From Xylaria sp. FL1777 (lineage: Eukaryota > Ascomycota > Sordariomycetes > Xylariales > Xylariaceae): a stretch of 49,285 nucleotides of DNA. Location of the stretch: the NCBI GenBank assembly GCA_022578965.1, contig MU400770.1, positions 1 to 49,285 on the forward strand, in the 5' to 3' direction. Shown in pieces: positions 37,791 to 49,100 of the stretch (positions are counted from its first letter, which is position 1; each line of letters begins with the position of its first letter). The notes under the pieces were generated by a model that ran no database searches, was not told the origin of the DNA, and saw only the letters and a program-made list of their open reading frames with translations. The translations under genes were made by a program, and so were the position numbers.

Positions 37791-37859
37791 AATAAAAAGC
37801 AAAAACTATTAATTAAAAAAGCAAAAAACAAAGCAAAAAAATCAAAAGAATTGCAAAAA

Positions 37860-38600
37860 AAATCCTAAATAAAATACTAAAAGTATATTACAGATTTTAT
37901 AAACTATTTAAAAAAAAAAAAAAAAGAACTTTTTAAACATAGCTTATAAAACTATTATATTTTTATTAAAAAAAAATGTTAACTAAAGCTTTATTAAGTA
38001 TACTATATAAACTTAAATAAAACAAACGCTTTATAAAAATACATTTAAAAAAATTTAGCAAAAAGATTTTTAAAAAAATTTTAGTTATTTGTTAAATACC
38101 TTATAGTACTAATACTTAAAATAAAAAATAAAAAACAACTAATTAATAAAAAAAAAAAACTAGTATAGCAAATAATAATTAATTATTAACTATTAAACGT
38201 AATTACTATTATAAATAAATATTTTTTTATTTTATTAATAATTATAAAAAAAAACATTAATTAAGTAAAATAGTTTATAATAGTTAATATTTTAAATAAA
38301 TATTATGCTATTAAAATAGCTAAAAAAAAAAAATAAAAAACTGTTATATAAATAGTATATAAATTATATAAATATATAGTTATGCTATAAAAACTATAAA
38401 ATATATTAGCTAGCTTTTAATATATAATAATAATAATTTTATAAAAGTTTTTAAATAAATTTGTGTTTATTTACTTAAACAATATTTTAATTTATTTTAA
38501 AACACTAAAAGAACATAAAAAATATATAACTTAAGTATTAAAAACATTTAAACAAACAAAATTATAACTTAATACAAAAAAATATATATAGCATATATAA
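37860..38600 (+). pseudogene. Decayed reverse transcriptase domain of the chromovirus
   Basis: The catalytic motif reads VFIYLNNILIYFKTLKEH from 38463, with YLNN at 38472-38483. Ty3/gypsy enzymes have Tyr-x-Asp-Asp here, so both catalytic Asp residues have become Asn by G-to-A change, which abolishes polymerase function. The following Leu-Lys-Glu-His and hydrophobic spacing fit the family. Upstream, near 38150, a frame carries the KK-start of the region that precedes the Arg-Tyr-Pro-Leu-Pro motif, heavily altered. From here to the chromodomain no indel is needed: codon starts stay at 0 mod 3. Confidence 0.9.
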
Positions 38601-38819
38601 AAAATTAACGTTTTAAAATTTATAATTACTTTAAAACAAATATAGATTTAATAATTAAAAATTAACATAGTATAAAACTAAAAAATATTTAACTTAGCTA
38701 TTATTATAAACATATAACAAGCATTAAGATTTTTAAACTATGTTTAAATATTAATTTAAAACTTTAGAAAAATAGTATTTTATTTTATAAAGTATACAAA
38801 AAAAAAATATAAAAAAAAA

Positions 38820-39300
38820 ACCTTTTTAATTTTAAAAGAAGCCCAAAAAGCTTTTAAAGAACTAAAACTAAAAATTACTTTTAATTTTATAGTTAAACTA
38901 CTTAATTTACAAAAAAAAAAAAAAGCTAAAAATAAATGCCTTAAATAGTATAATTATAAAAGTTTTAAAACAACTAAAAAACAACAAAAAATAGCATTTA
39001 ATAGCTTATTATTTTAAAGCATTATAAAATATAGCATTATAATACTTTATATATAATAAAAAACTACTTATAATTATTATAACACTTAAAAAATAAAAAC
39101 TATTTCTTATAAAAACTATAAAACTAATTAAAATTTATTTAAATTATTAAAACTTAATAAAATTTATAATTATGCAAAAGATTACTAAACAACATAAAAA
39201 TTAAATAGTTTTTTTTTTTTAAATTTAATTTTAAAATATGCTACATTAAAAAAAAAAAAACATTTAAGCAAACATACTTAGCTAATAAAGTTAAAAAGAA
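38820..39300 (+). pseudogene. Decayed RNase H domain of the chromovirus
   Basis: At 38841 the frame reads AQKAFKELKLKITF, matching the conserved start of the Ty3/gypsy RNase H region (a Phe-x-x-Leu-Lys helix after the RT). Downstream, segments around 39120-39240 correspond to the usual His-x-Asn-Leu and Arg-Trp stretch before integrase, now broken by TAA and TAG. The catalytic acidic residues could not be confirmed. Same frame as RT and integrase. Confidence 0.75.
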
Positions 39301-39599
39301 TTTAAAGTTCTAAAAAAAAACATTTAAATATTATATTTTTAAAAAAATAAAAGCTTAAAAGTTAAAATTATACTTAAAAACTTTATAAATATATAGCTAT
39401 AATAAGCTTATAACTTAAAAAAATTAATAAAACTATAAAAACACAAAAAATTAAAAAAAAATAAACTAATATATAAACGTAAAGTTTATTTATTAAAATT
39501 TTTATAAAATAAGTTTATTAAAAAGTTTTATAAATACTTATTATATAAATACTAAAAAGCAACAAAAACAATTAAACAACTATAAAAAAAATACAATTT

Positions 39600-40420
39600 T
39601 CTAAAACTATAAAACATAATTAAAGCTATTATAAAAAAATGCAATATTTGCAATAAAGCTAAAGCAGCTTAATATAAGCTTTATAAACTGTTATAACTTA
39701 TATAAATATTTAAATAAGCATAGCATACTATTACTTAAAATTTTATTATAGTATTACTTTTATTAATTAATTTAGTTATAAAAATATAATATAATAAAAT
39801 ATAAGTTATTATTAATAAACTTATTAAATATGTTTACTTTTTATTATTTAAAGAAAATATAACAGCTAAATAACTTGCATACGCTTTTATATGCTAATAT
39901 TTAAATAAGCATAAGCTATTAAAAAGAATTATTTTAAACTAAAATAAATTGTTTACTTTTAAGTTTAAAACTAGTTTTTTTAAACTTATTAATATTAAAC
40001 TAAAGTTTTTAATTGCTTATTACTTATAAACAAATAAACAAACAAAAAAACTAAACTAAATATTAAAACAATATTTATAAAGTTATATTAACTACTAATA
40101 AAACAATTAAATAAAACTATTATTAATAGCATAAATTTTATATAATATATTAATAAACAAAAATATAAATATATTTTTGCATAAAGCTATTTATAAATAG
40201 CAAACAATTATTAAAAAATAAAAAAAACCATTAATAAAAGCACTTGCTATTTTAACTATAGCACTTTAAGCAAAAACTATTATAATAAAAATTAAAACGC
40301 TATAAGTTAAACTATAACTATGTTTTTAATTTTTATAACAACAAATATTAATATATTATAACAAAAAACGAACTAAAAAACCAGCTTTTAAAAAAAAAAC
40401 AAAGTTTATTTGCTATAACA
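39600..40420 (+). pseudogene. Decayed integrase domain of the chromovirus
   Basis: The zinc-binding half reads KKCNICNKAKAA near 39641, keeping both Cys of the His-His-Cys-Cys finger. It is followed by HTITNFI-like text at about 39720 (catalytic-core start, usually Trp-x-x-Ile-x-x-Asp-Phe-Ile), then NLVIKI, VIINKLIKYVYF and FKENITAKQLAYAF to about 39895. These are in the order and spacing of fungal Ty3/gypsy integrases. Later text near 40010 matches the Tyr-His-Pro-Gln-Thr-Asp-Gly-Gln segment, with Asp again changed to Asn. Stops are TAA/TAG at Gln/Trp positions. Phase is unchanged from RT. Confidence 0.9.
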
Positions 40421-40479
40421 AAAACAAAATATAAATATTAATATTTTTTAAATTAAAATAAAATAACTAAGCAATAAAT

Positions 40480-40840
40480 TAGAATTTAAAAAATTTAGCT
40501 TTTTTAAAATTAAAAAAGTTATTTTATTTATTAATTATAAACTATTATTACTAAAAAACATGCAAATTTACCTTGTTTTTTACATTTTTTTACTAAAACT
40601 AGCATTTATTAAAACACTTATTAAAATATAACTAAAAATAAAAACAAATTAAAACATTTATAAAGTTAAAAATATACTAAATTTTTATTAAAACAATAAT
40701 AATATTAAGTATTTTATTAAATAAAGAAAATATTTATACGCTAATAATATTTAAAAACTTAAAAAACACTTAAAAACTGCTAAAATAATTATAAACTAGT
40801 TTTATTATTAATACTTTAATTAGCTAAAACTAAAAAAAAA
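40480..40840 (+). pseudogene. Integrase C-terminal GPY/F-like region and chromodomain of the chromovirus
   Basis: Near 40510 the frame reads KKVILFINYKLLLLKNMQIY, matching the Val-Asn-Tyr-x-Leu-x-Leu-Pro segment that follows the GPY/F motif. From 40653 NIYKVKNILNFY, then NNIKYFIK-(stop)-RKYLYANN and a downstream KHLKTAKIII follow the chromodomain pattern: Tyr-x-Val-x-x-Ile-Leu, then Tyr-x-x-Lys-Trp-x-x-Tyr, then Asn-x-x-Trp-Glu. In living elements this domain directs integration to heterochromatin by binding methylated histone H3. That role is family knowledge; this copy is dead. Confidence 0.88.
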
Positions 40841-41458
40841 AAATTAACTTTAAACAAAGCATTTAATATATTTTAATTAAACTTTAAAAAAATAACTAGT
40901 AATAATTATGCTGCTTTAATATATTATTTTTGTTTTTTAGCTATATAACGTTTTTTTATTTTAACTTGCTTAAGCTTTTTTAAACTACTTAAACTATAAG
41001 CTATAATAGCAGCTATTTTTTTTTGCTATAATTTCTTTTATTGTTTAAAACAGCAGATTTTTATACTTATTTTTTCATGCTTTTTTATTAGTAAGTTTAA
41101 TTTATTTTTTAGCTTTTTGTGCTAAAAAATAAGCTATTACATTTGTTTTAAAAATAAACTTTTAGCGTTATAATTTGCTTATTTAGCTATAATACATTTA
41201 ATATATTAATTAAAGTTAAATTTTAACATTAAACATTTTGTGCTATAACAATTGCAGCAAAAACATAAAGCTATTTTAATTAATTTTAATTTAATAAAAA
41301 AAAACAAAGCAAAGTTTTATTAAGCTTTTTCTTTAAAACGTAATAAGCAAAGTTTTTTAAAAACTTTACTAAATATAATAAGCACAAAAAACAAAAAATA
41401 AAAAAAAAAAAAAAAACTTACAAAAAAGAAAATACAGAATTATTAAAACAACAATTAC
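40841..41458 (+). other. 3' untranslated region of the chromovirus
   Basis: After the chromodomain the shown strand turns T-rich for about 300 bp (40910-41200) and then A-rich again up to the 3' LTR. No extra ORF was recognised on either strand. The T-rich part could be a decayed antisense frame or another insertion, but no boundary repeats were found. Confidence 0.4.
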
Positions 41459-41473
41459 AAAAAAAAAAAAAAA
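41459..41473 (+). other. Polypurine tract next to the 3' LTR
   Basis: A run of 15 A, with a longer A-rich purine run 45-80 bp upstream, ends exactly where the 3' LTR alignment starts. This is the expected place of the plus-strand primer. Mutation of G to A may have turned a mixed purine tract into pure A. Confidence 0.7.
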
Positions 41474-41990
41474 TATTATAAAATAAGCTAACTAAGCTAG
41501 TTAAAAGGCCAAGTATAAAAAAAACATGCATAAAAAAAGTTCTATTCGTTAAAAAAATATATATTTAAACTACTATAAAGGTTTAATGCATAAACTTAAT
41601 AAACTTAAGCGTTAAATTTATTAAGCTTTAAACTTAACAAACTTAAACGTTAAGTTTATTAAGCTTTAAACTTAAAATAATATAACGTTAAGTTTATTAA
41701 AAAAAGCAATATTTATAAATTATTACTACTGTTTTTTTTATTTAAATAATTATATATTTCTTATATTTAGTTATTTACTTAGTTTTTAGCTTTTTAGCTA
41801 TTAATTTTTTATAACTGCTAAGCATTAATATACTTATTATTTTTAATCCCTTAAAACCCCTATTAATACACAGTAGTAAAAGTACCTTAAAAATCTCCCT
41901 AATGGACTACCGTTAAAAATCCTATTATTACTTGCAAATTAAAACCCTAAAGGCAAACCTGTTATATTAATGTATAATAGGTCCGTTATA
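41474..41990 (+). repeat. 3' LTR of chromovirus copy 2
   Basis: 517 bp, a direct repeat of 34264-34781. It starts TATTATAAAATAAG (a decayed TG start) and ends GTTATA. It retains some C and G that the 5' LTR has lost, especially at 41850-41985 (CCCTTAAAACCCC, GGTCCG). Confidence 0.92.
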
Positions 41991-41995
41991 TTAAT
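41991..41995. repeat. 5-bp target duplication TTAAT, right copy
   Basis: Identical to 34259-34263 and immediately outside the 3' LTR. Confidence 0.75.
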
Positions 41996-44723
41996 TAACT
42001 TTTATATAAAAATATATTTAAAAGTATGCTTTTAATTAAGCTTTTTTTACTATTAAATAATTAAAAGCGCTAATATTTTAAAGTTTATTTTAATAGTTTA
42101 TATAATAATAATTATTTAATATAAACTAATTATATAGCATTGTTGTTTTATAGTTTTAAATGTTTTTTTTTGTTATATAATAAAAAAATGTGCTATTTAT
42201 TAAATACTAAGTAGTTTAATTATTAAATTTTTTATTAATATTTTTAGTACTATTGTTTAACTTTAGATATTTTTTATATTTTGTTATATATATAAAGAAT
42301 TTTTTTAAAATAAGTTTTTAATTATAAATTATTTTATGCGAATTAAAAAATATGTTTTTTACATGAGCTTTTTTTAAAAAAGTATAACATATTAACTAGT
42401 AGTTTTTTTTTTAATAAACAAAGCATTTTTTATTTATATAAAAGTTTTAGTTTTTTTAGTTATAGCTTTAAAAATAGCTTAACTATTTAGTTAATTAACT
42501 TAATAATTTTAATATAAATTTAAGTTATTAATTTTTTATATAGCTATAATTATATTTTTAGTTTATAAAATATAACTTATTGTTTTTTTATATAAAGGTT
42601 TTTGCTATATTATTTAACGTTATATATAAAAATGCTTATAAGTTAGCAAAAAATTCTTTATATATAAGTTTTTAAAAAATTAACGTTATAGCTAACTTTA
42701 ATATACTTTAATATGTTTATATAATGTTTATACTTAGTTAAATTTTACTTTAATAGCTAATATTAAACGTTTGCTATATTTTTTTAAGCTTATTAAACAT
42801 TAATTTAAGTATTTTATATAAAGCTAAGTTTAAATTTTCTTTTTTTATTTATATAAAAAAAACTATTATTTAATTAACTTAATATTAACTATAGTTTATA
42901 TTAATATTAAAATAAATATTTATTATATAATATATTTTATTTTATGTTTTATTTAAATTAATATAGTTAATAAAAAAGTTTTTTATATAACTTTTTAAAA
43001 TATATAAAAATATAGCATAATATTAGTTTTTTATAATTTTAATTTATTAGTAAGCAGTAATAAATAAACAAGCTTTATTATATAATAAGTTATATAGCTT
43101 GCTTATATAGTTTTAGCTTAAGTTCTAGCTTTTTTAAAAAGCAATATATTTATTAAAAAATATAAATTTGTTTTATATAAACTTTATTAAAAATAAATTA
43201 AAAAACATGCTTTTAATAATTAAATTTAATATTATATAAACATATGTTTTTTGCTTTAATATTTACAGTAAATAATACTAAACAAAGTATTTATATATTA
43301 GTTAAAAAATTAGTTTATAGTTTACTTTTATTATATAAAAATTAAATAGCTTAAAAAAATTCTAGTATTTAATATTTAGCTAAATTAATTATAGTTAGTA
43401 TTTATATTATTATGTTTAAAATTATATATTAAAACTTAGGTTTTTAAAAAATAGTTTAATATATTAATAGTTTAAATAGTTTTAATTATTATATAAAAAA
43501 ATATTTAATTATTAGCTTAATATTAAAAATATTACTAATAATTAAATAGTTATTATATAATAAATATTTAATAGTTTTTAAGATTTTTTAATTATAAAGT
43601 TTTTATAAGCTATTTTTATAAGCTTTTAAATTATAGTTGTTTTTAATGTTAAATAAATGCTTTTTAACTTAAGGTTTTTAAGCAAAACGCTTTATATGCT
43701 TTAATAAATTTCTTAGAAATAATTTTCCGTTTATTTTTTAAAAGTTTTAGCGAACTTTTTTTAAAAATAGTTTAATAGTTTATAAAAATATAAATAGTTA
43801 ATATAATAAAATGCTAGCTTAATATTTAGTTTAATTTTAGTTATATAGCTAAAATTAATTTTTTAGCTTTATATTTTAAAATTAATTTAAGCATTTATTT
43901 ATTATATGCTTATTAAAACATTTTTAGCTAAGTTTTTATATATAAAAATAACTAGTTTTAACTTTAAAAGCGTTATAAATAGTTGTTTATTTTTTTAAAA
44001 TATAATAAATTTAGCTAAATTATATAATATATTTAATTTTATATTTAGGTTATATAAGTTGTTGTTTTGCTTTTATATAACAATATAATTAATATATTAC
44101 TTAATGTTTATATAGCAATATAATAAAAAAAAGTAGCAAAATTGCTTGCTATTTTTTTTATTTTATTTTTAGTACTAATAAATAAATTAAAAGTTTAGTT
44201 TTTATATATAAATAAATTAAATTTTTTTTTTTTTTATATGTGCTTACTTTAGCTAATTTAAAGAAATAAACTAAACAATATATTTGTATATTAAAGAAAA
44301 AACAAGCGTAATATAAAAAACAAATCTTTTTTTAATAAGTTAAAATAAAAGTATATTATATAACTTTATTATTACTTTAGCTAATTTATAGTTTATTGCA
44401 AATAAGTTAAAAGTGCAAATATAACTACTAATTAGTATTAAATAAGCTTTATATAATTATACGTTTAATATATATATGCTAAAACAAAGTATAATAATTT
44501 TTATATTATAAGCTATTTATATTTTATATATTTAAAAGAAAAAAAGGTTCGTACGAAATAAAGGTTCTTTTTTATATATAAAAACTTTGCTAGCATATAA
44601 ACTAAACTAACACTAAAATTACCTTAGTTTATGTAATAATTTTTGCATAAAGTAGTTTTTATACAAAACTTATTATATGTACTATATATAAAAGTTATAA
44701 CTAATAACTAGTTATTTTAATAA
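41996..44723. other. Spacer of the inverted repeat, decayed
   Basis: About 2.7 kb, T-rich and TATATAA-rich like 30300-33442. It continues the sequence that the chromovirus interrupted. A short richer patch at 44541-44575 contains the perfect 10-bp palindrome TTCGTACGAA. No coding motif could be read. If the flanking arms are terminal repeats, this spacer would be the body of that element. Confidence 0.35.
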
Positions 44724-45455
44724 TAACTATATATTATATTTTAAATACTTTTACTTTTTTTTTTATTTTTATTAAAAAATGCTAACTGCTTAAAAGCATA
44801 CTTTAATAACATAAAAAACGTTATTATATAATAAAACAAAAAAATTATTTTTGTTATATAAAAATAAAAATACTTGTTTTTTAATATTAGCTTATATAAA
44901 GCAAGTTTATATTTTATAAAAATAAAACTTTAAAAGCTTTATAAACGCTTTAAATATTTTTATATAAAAAAACTATATAATATGCTTAATTATATAAACT
45001 ATAATATTAATTGCTTTAATTTAAAAAAAATCTAAAAGTTTTGCTATTATTGCTAGTTATATAATTAAATACTTTATTGTTTTAAGTTTATAATTAAAAA
45101 TAACTGCAACTTTAATTATAAAGTTATAATTAATGTTATATAAATAAATAATAAATAAGTTTTATATATAATTAATATAGCTATATTATTTTAAGTAGCT
45201 ATATTTTTAAAATTTATGTTTATATAAAACATTTAAAAAGCTTTATATAAGTGCTAAATTAACATATATTAAAGACTTTTAAATTATATTATATATAACT
45301 TTAATATAAACTTTTTGTTTAAAAAATTTTAAAACTAAACTAAAATTATAAGTATAAAATGCTAAAAAATGCTTATTAAAGCTTATTAAGCTATTAATAA
45401 AATAAAAAAAGCATATAAACTTTTTTATTATATATATAATATACTAAAAGCTAAA
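44724..45455 (-). repeat. Right arm of the 730-bp inverted repeat
   Basis: Reverse complement of 33443-34175. It is cut at 45455 by the 5' end of a plus-strand LINE copy, so its outward continuation should resume beyond the window. Confidence 0.8.
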
Positions 45456-46110
45456 GGACTTTTTTTGAATTCTTTATCTTTAATTATAACTTTATAAGTT
45501 TAAGGTTAATTATTAAATAATTAAGATTACTAAAATTAGCATAGCAACTTTTCTTTATTAAGTGGATTACACTTTATTTGCAAAGTGCAAATATAATAAA
45601 AAACGGAGAAATAGTATTAAATAACTTATTTATTAAAAACGCAACTAATGTACTACTAAAATTTATTAGTAATATAACTGCAATACAATAGCGTTTTAAC
45701 AGAAAACATAAAGCTAATAAACTTCTTAATATATAAAAAATAGTTAATAAAATTATAAAACTAGTATTATAGCTACTAACAGAAAAAAAAATAACAAAAA
45801 GAATTTCTTTTTAAAAAAACGCAAAAAAAGCGCAAATAGCATATATATTAAAAAAAGCCCAGAAAAGCTAGCAAAGCATAAAGCTTAATAATAAAAACAA
45901 CCTTAATATATTTATAATTTGCTATAACTTAAATATTATTATAAAAGCTAACTAAAAAAGCGTTAAAAATACTGTTTAAAAGCTTTTTTAATAAACTTTA
46001 TTAAACGCAAATATGCTAAAATCTTAAGCATAAATAATAGCTTTATAACTAGCTTGCAATAATAAAGCAATGCTATTTAAACAAAACAAAGAAATATTAA
46101 TTAAAATTAA
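45456..46110 (+). mobile_element. 5' end of a plus-strand LINE copy, interrupted
   Basis: About 655 bp, homologous to the reverse complement of 28384-29038, i.e. the 5' end and ORF1 start of the LINE at 23896-29042. Shared landmarks include TTTGCAAAGTGCAAATATAA (45579-45598; matched on the other strand near 28900). It stops at the tail of another LINE copy, so its remainder should follow that insertion outside the window. Unlike the other two copies it is A-rich on the shown strand, in line with plus-strand coding. Confidence 0.78.
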
Positions 46111-49100
46111 TTATTATTATTTATCAATAATAACCTGTTATGCTACTTTATAGCGCAGTTTTTTTATTTGTGTATTTATAAATAAAACTATATAAAAAGC
46201 TAAATAAAAACTTTATACAATAATATTTATGCTGCTATTTTAAAGATCTTTTATTTTATAATAACTAGTTTTTATTAATTAGCTTGCTAAACAAAAAATA
46301 ATAGTTAAAAAGCAAAAGAACTTTTTTTAAAGCTTTTAAACCTTTTGCTTTTTTAAAAAGCGCATAAAAGCTTTTTTTTTGTTTTTTAAAACCTTTAAAA
46401 AAGCGCTTTTGCTTTTTTTGCTAGTTCTTTTTTTATTTTTTGCTTTTTTTTTTCTTTTTTTATCTTTTTTTATTCTAACTGCTTTATTATATATTGCTAT
46501 TTTGTTAGTAATAAATAGTTACTTTATAATATTATTTATAGCTTTAAGCTTTTTTATAGCTAGTTATAAATTTTTGTTAGTTTATAATAGTTTAACTATA
46601 AATCTTTTTTATAGCTACTTTTTTATATTTTTTAGCAAGTTATAACGTAAAACTATATACTAAAAAGTTTTTTTTTTTTTTGTATATTTATAAAAAAGCA
46701 TAAAAAAGCTTAAAACTTTTTTTTTATGCAAAAATGCCTTTAGCTTTATTTTTTTAATATACATTTATATTATTATAGCTATTTTATGCTTTAATAATTT
46801 GCTATATTTTTTAAAAGCTTTATTTTTATTAAGCTTTTATTTAGCTATTATTAAATAATTATTACTTGTTTTAGTTTAGCTTTATTTGCTTATTTTTTTT
46901 TTTTAATGCAATTTTAAGTTTTTTTTTTTTGATTATTTTTTTTGCTAAAAGTTTAAAGCTAACGTTAGATTTTTTTTAGCTATGCTTTTATTATTGCTTA
47001 TAAGCTTGCTTTTTGTTTAATTTTTAGCTTTTTAAGCTTTTATGTTTTAAATAAAAGTTTTAATTTTTTTTATTGCTTTTTAGATTAATTTTTTAGCTAT
47101 TAAGCTTTTTATATAATGCTTATAAGCTATTATTTTATTACTAAAATATAAGTTAATAAAAAAAATTTTATTTTAGTTTTTAAGTGCTTTATTTTAATTG
47201 CTTTAAAAGTTTTAGCTATACGTTTAAAATACTTATTTTAAGTTATTATTAATAAGTTAATAATGCTTTTTGTTTTGTTTTTTTTAAAGTTTTTATACTA
47301 AGTTATTATACTATAAATTAAAATGCTTTATATTATTATAACGTATATTTGCTTTGCTTTTATTATATTATTGCTTTATATAAAGTTTTATAGCTTAATT
47401 ATTATATATAACTAAATGCTTAATTTTTTTTTAAGCTTTATTAAATGTTTTTTTTATTTTATATTTTTATTAAACTATACTTTTAAAAACTTTATGTTGT
47501 TTTTTAAGTATACTATTATATTAAAAAAGTATACTATTTATATAAGCGCTATTTTATTGCTAAAAAAGTGCATTAATTTGCTTTTTTATAGTATAAACTT
47601 TATTTTATATTATTTTATTTAGCTTTTATATGTTTTTTATGCTGCTTTTAAAGTTTTATAGTTTTATTTTATATTTAAGTTTGCTATAATAAAGTTAGTA
47701 TTATTAGTAAAACTAACTATTATTAGCTTTTAATATATAGTAAAATTATTATAAAGTATTAAAATATATAAAAAAAAAAAAAGAAATAAAAGCAAAAACT
47801 TTTAAAAAAACTTTAGCTTTTAGTGCTATTAGCTAAAATATTGCTTTATTAAAGCAAAAATATATTATATAATTTAATATAAAAAAGTTTACTTATATAA
47901 CTATTTAAAAAAAAACCCCTTTTTATTATAAAATATATATTATTATTTTTTATTAATAATATTAAAAGCTTTTATAATGTTTAGCTATAATAAAAATACT
48001 ATGCTTTTTTTGCTAATTGCTTTTTTTGCTAATTGCTTTTTTTGCTGTTTTTAATACTAATTTAATAATTATATTTATTAATTTATTTTATTTATTGCTT
48101 ATTTAGTTGTTTAGCAAAAGATTTTTTTATTTAGTTATTTTTATTATATAATAATATAGCTTTTTTTTAGCATTTTTTTATTATATAAATAAGCGTAATA
48201 AAGCGTTACTTTTTAGCTATTTTTTTAGTTTTTTTTAACTTTTTAAGTTTAAATATAATTATTATTTTTGCTTGCTTAAATTGCATTAAGTAATATTTTA
48301 GTAAAAAGCTAGCAATATATAATATTATTATTTTTTTTGCTAAAGCAAGTTTATAAGCTTTAAAAAAGCTATTAAATAATAAGTTATTTTTTAGTGCTTT
48401 TTATAATACTAACTTTTATATTAGTAATATTATGTTTTTTTTTTTTGTATTAATATTAATTATAAACTTTTAGTAGTTATTATAAGTTAAGTTTTTTTTA
48501 AGTATATTAAATAGGTTTATTAATAATGCAAAAAAAAATCGTTTTATTAATAAAGCTATTTTTTTTTTTAAAAGTATTAGCAAAAAATAGCTTATTTTTT
48601 GTTTGTTTTAGCAATAAAATTATAATAACTTTTAAAGCTAATTTATAAGCAAACTTTATTTATTTAGCTAAGTTTTATAATAACTTAAAATTTTTAAATG
48701 CTTTTATAAATGCTTATTTTTAGCTATGTTTTTACGCTTTTTTTATTTTATGATTAAAAGCTTTTTTTTTTTTTTAAAGCTTGCTATGCTGCTTTAGTTC
48801 TTTTGCTTTAAAATTTATAGTATGCTTGTTTTGCTTTTTTTTTTGTTTTAATTACTTTTAAAAATTACTAAAATAATGCTTAGTATTTTTTTTTATAGTT
48901 TTTTTAAGCGTTATTTTATTTGCTATTTTTATTAATTACTAAATTAAAAAGTTAAAAGTATTATTTAGCTTGCTAAATATATATAATATATATATCTTTA
49001 TAATAATAGCTTTTGCTTTTATAGCTGTTTTATTTTTGTTTAATTTAAGCTAGTTTTATTTTTTTGCTTTTTTTAAGTATTTTTATAAAGCTATTTTTAA

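Larger units (their letters stand above)
34264..41990 (+). mobile_element. Complete but inactivated chromodomain Ty3/gypsy retrotransposon (chromovirus)
   Basis: A 7.7-kb element with direct LTRs (34264-34781 and 41474-41990), matching 5-bp duplications, an A-tract before the 3' LTR, and a recognisable gag-protease-RT-RNase H-integrase-chromodomain order on the plus strand. RT before integrase gives Ty3/gypsy, and the C-terminal chromodomain gives the chromovirus branch. Every frame is broken by TAA/TAG and the catalytic Asp codons are mutated, so it cannot be active. It is inserted between the arms of the inverted repeat. A second, partial copy in opposite orientation is at 1-2391. Confidence 0.93.

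Noticed and set aside
46379..47622. Two plus-strand hydrophobic frames conserved relative to 24184-24420 and 25195-25401
   Set aside because: The conservation is explained by two copies of the same LINE. Frames are antisense and low-complexity, with no distinct coding features.
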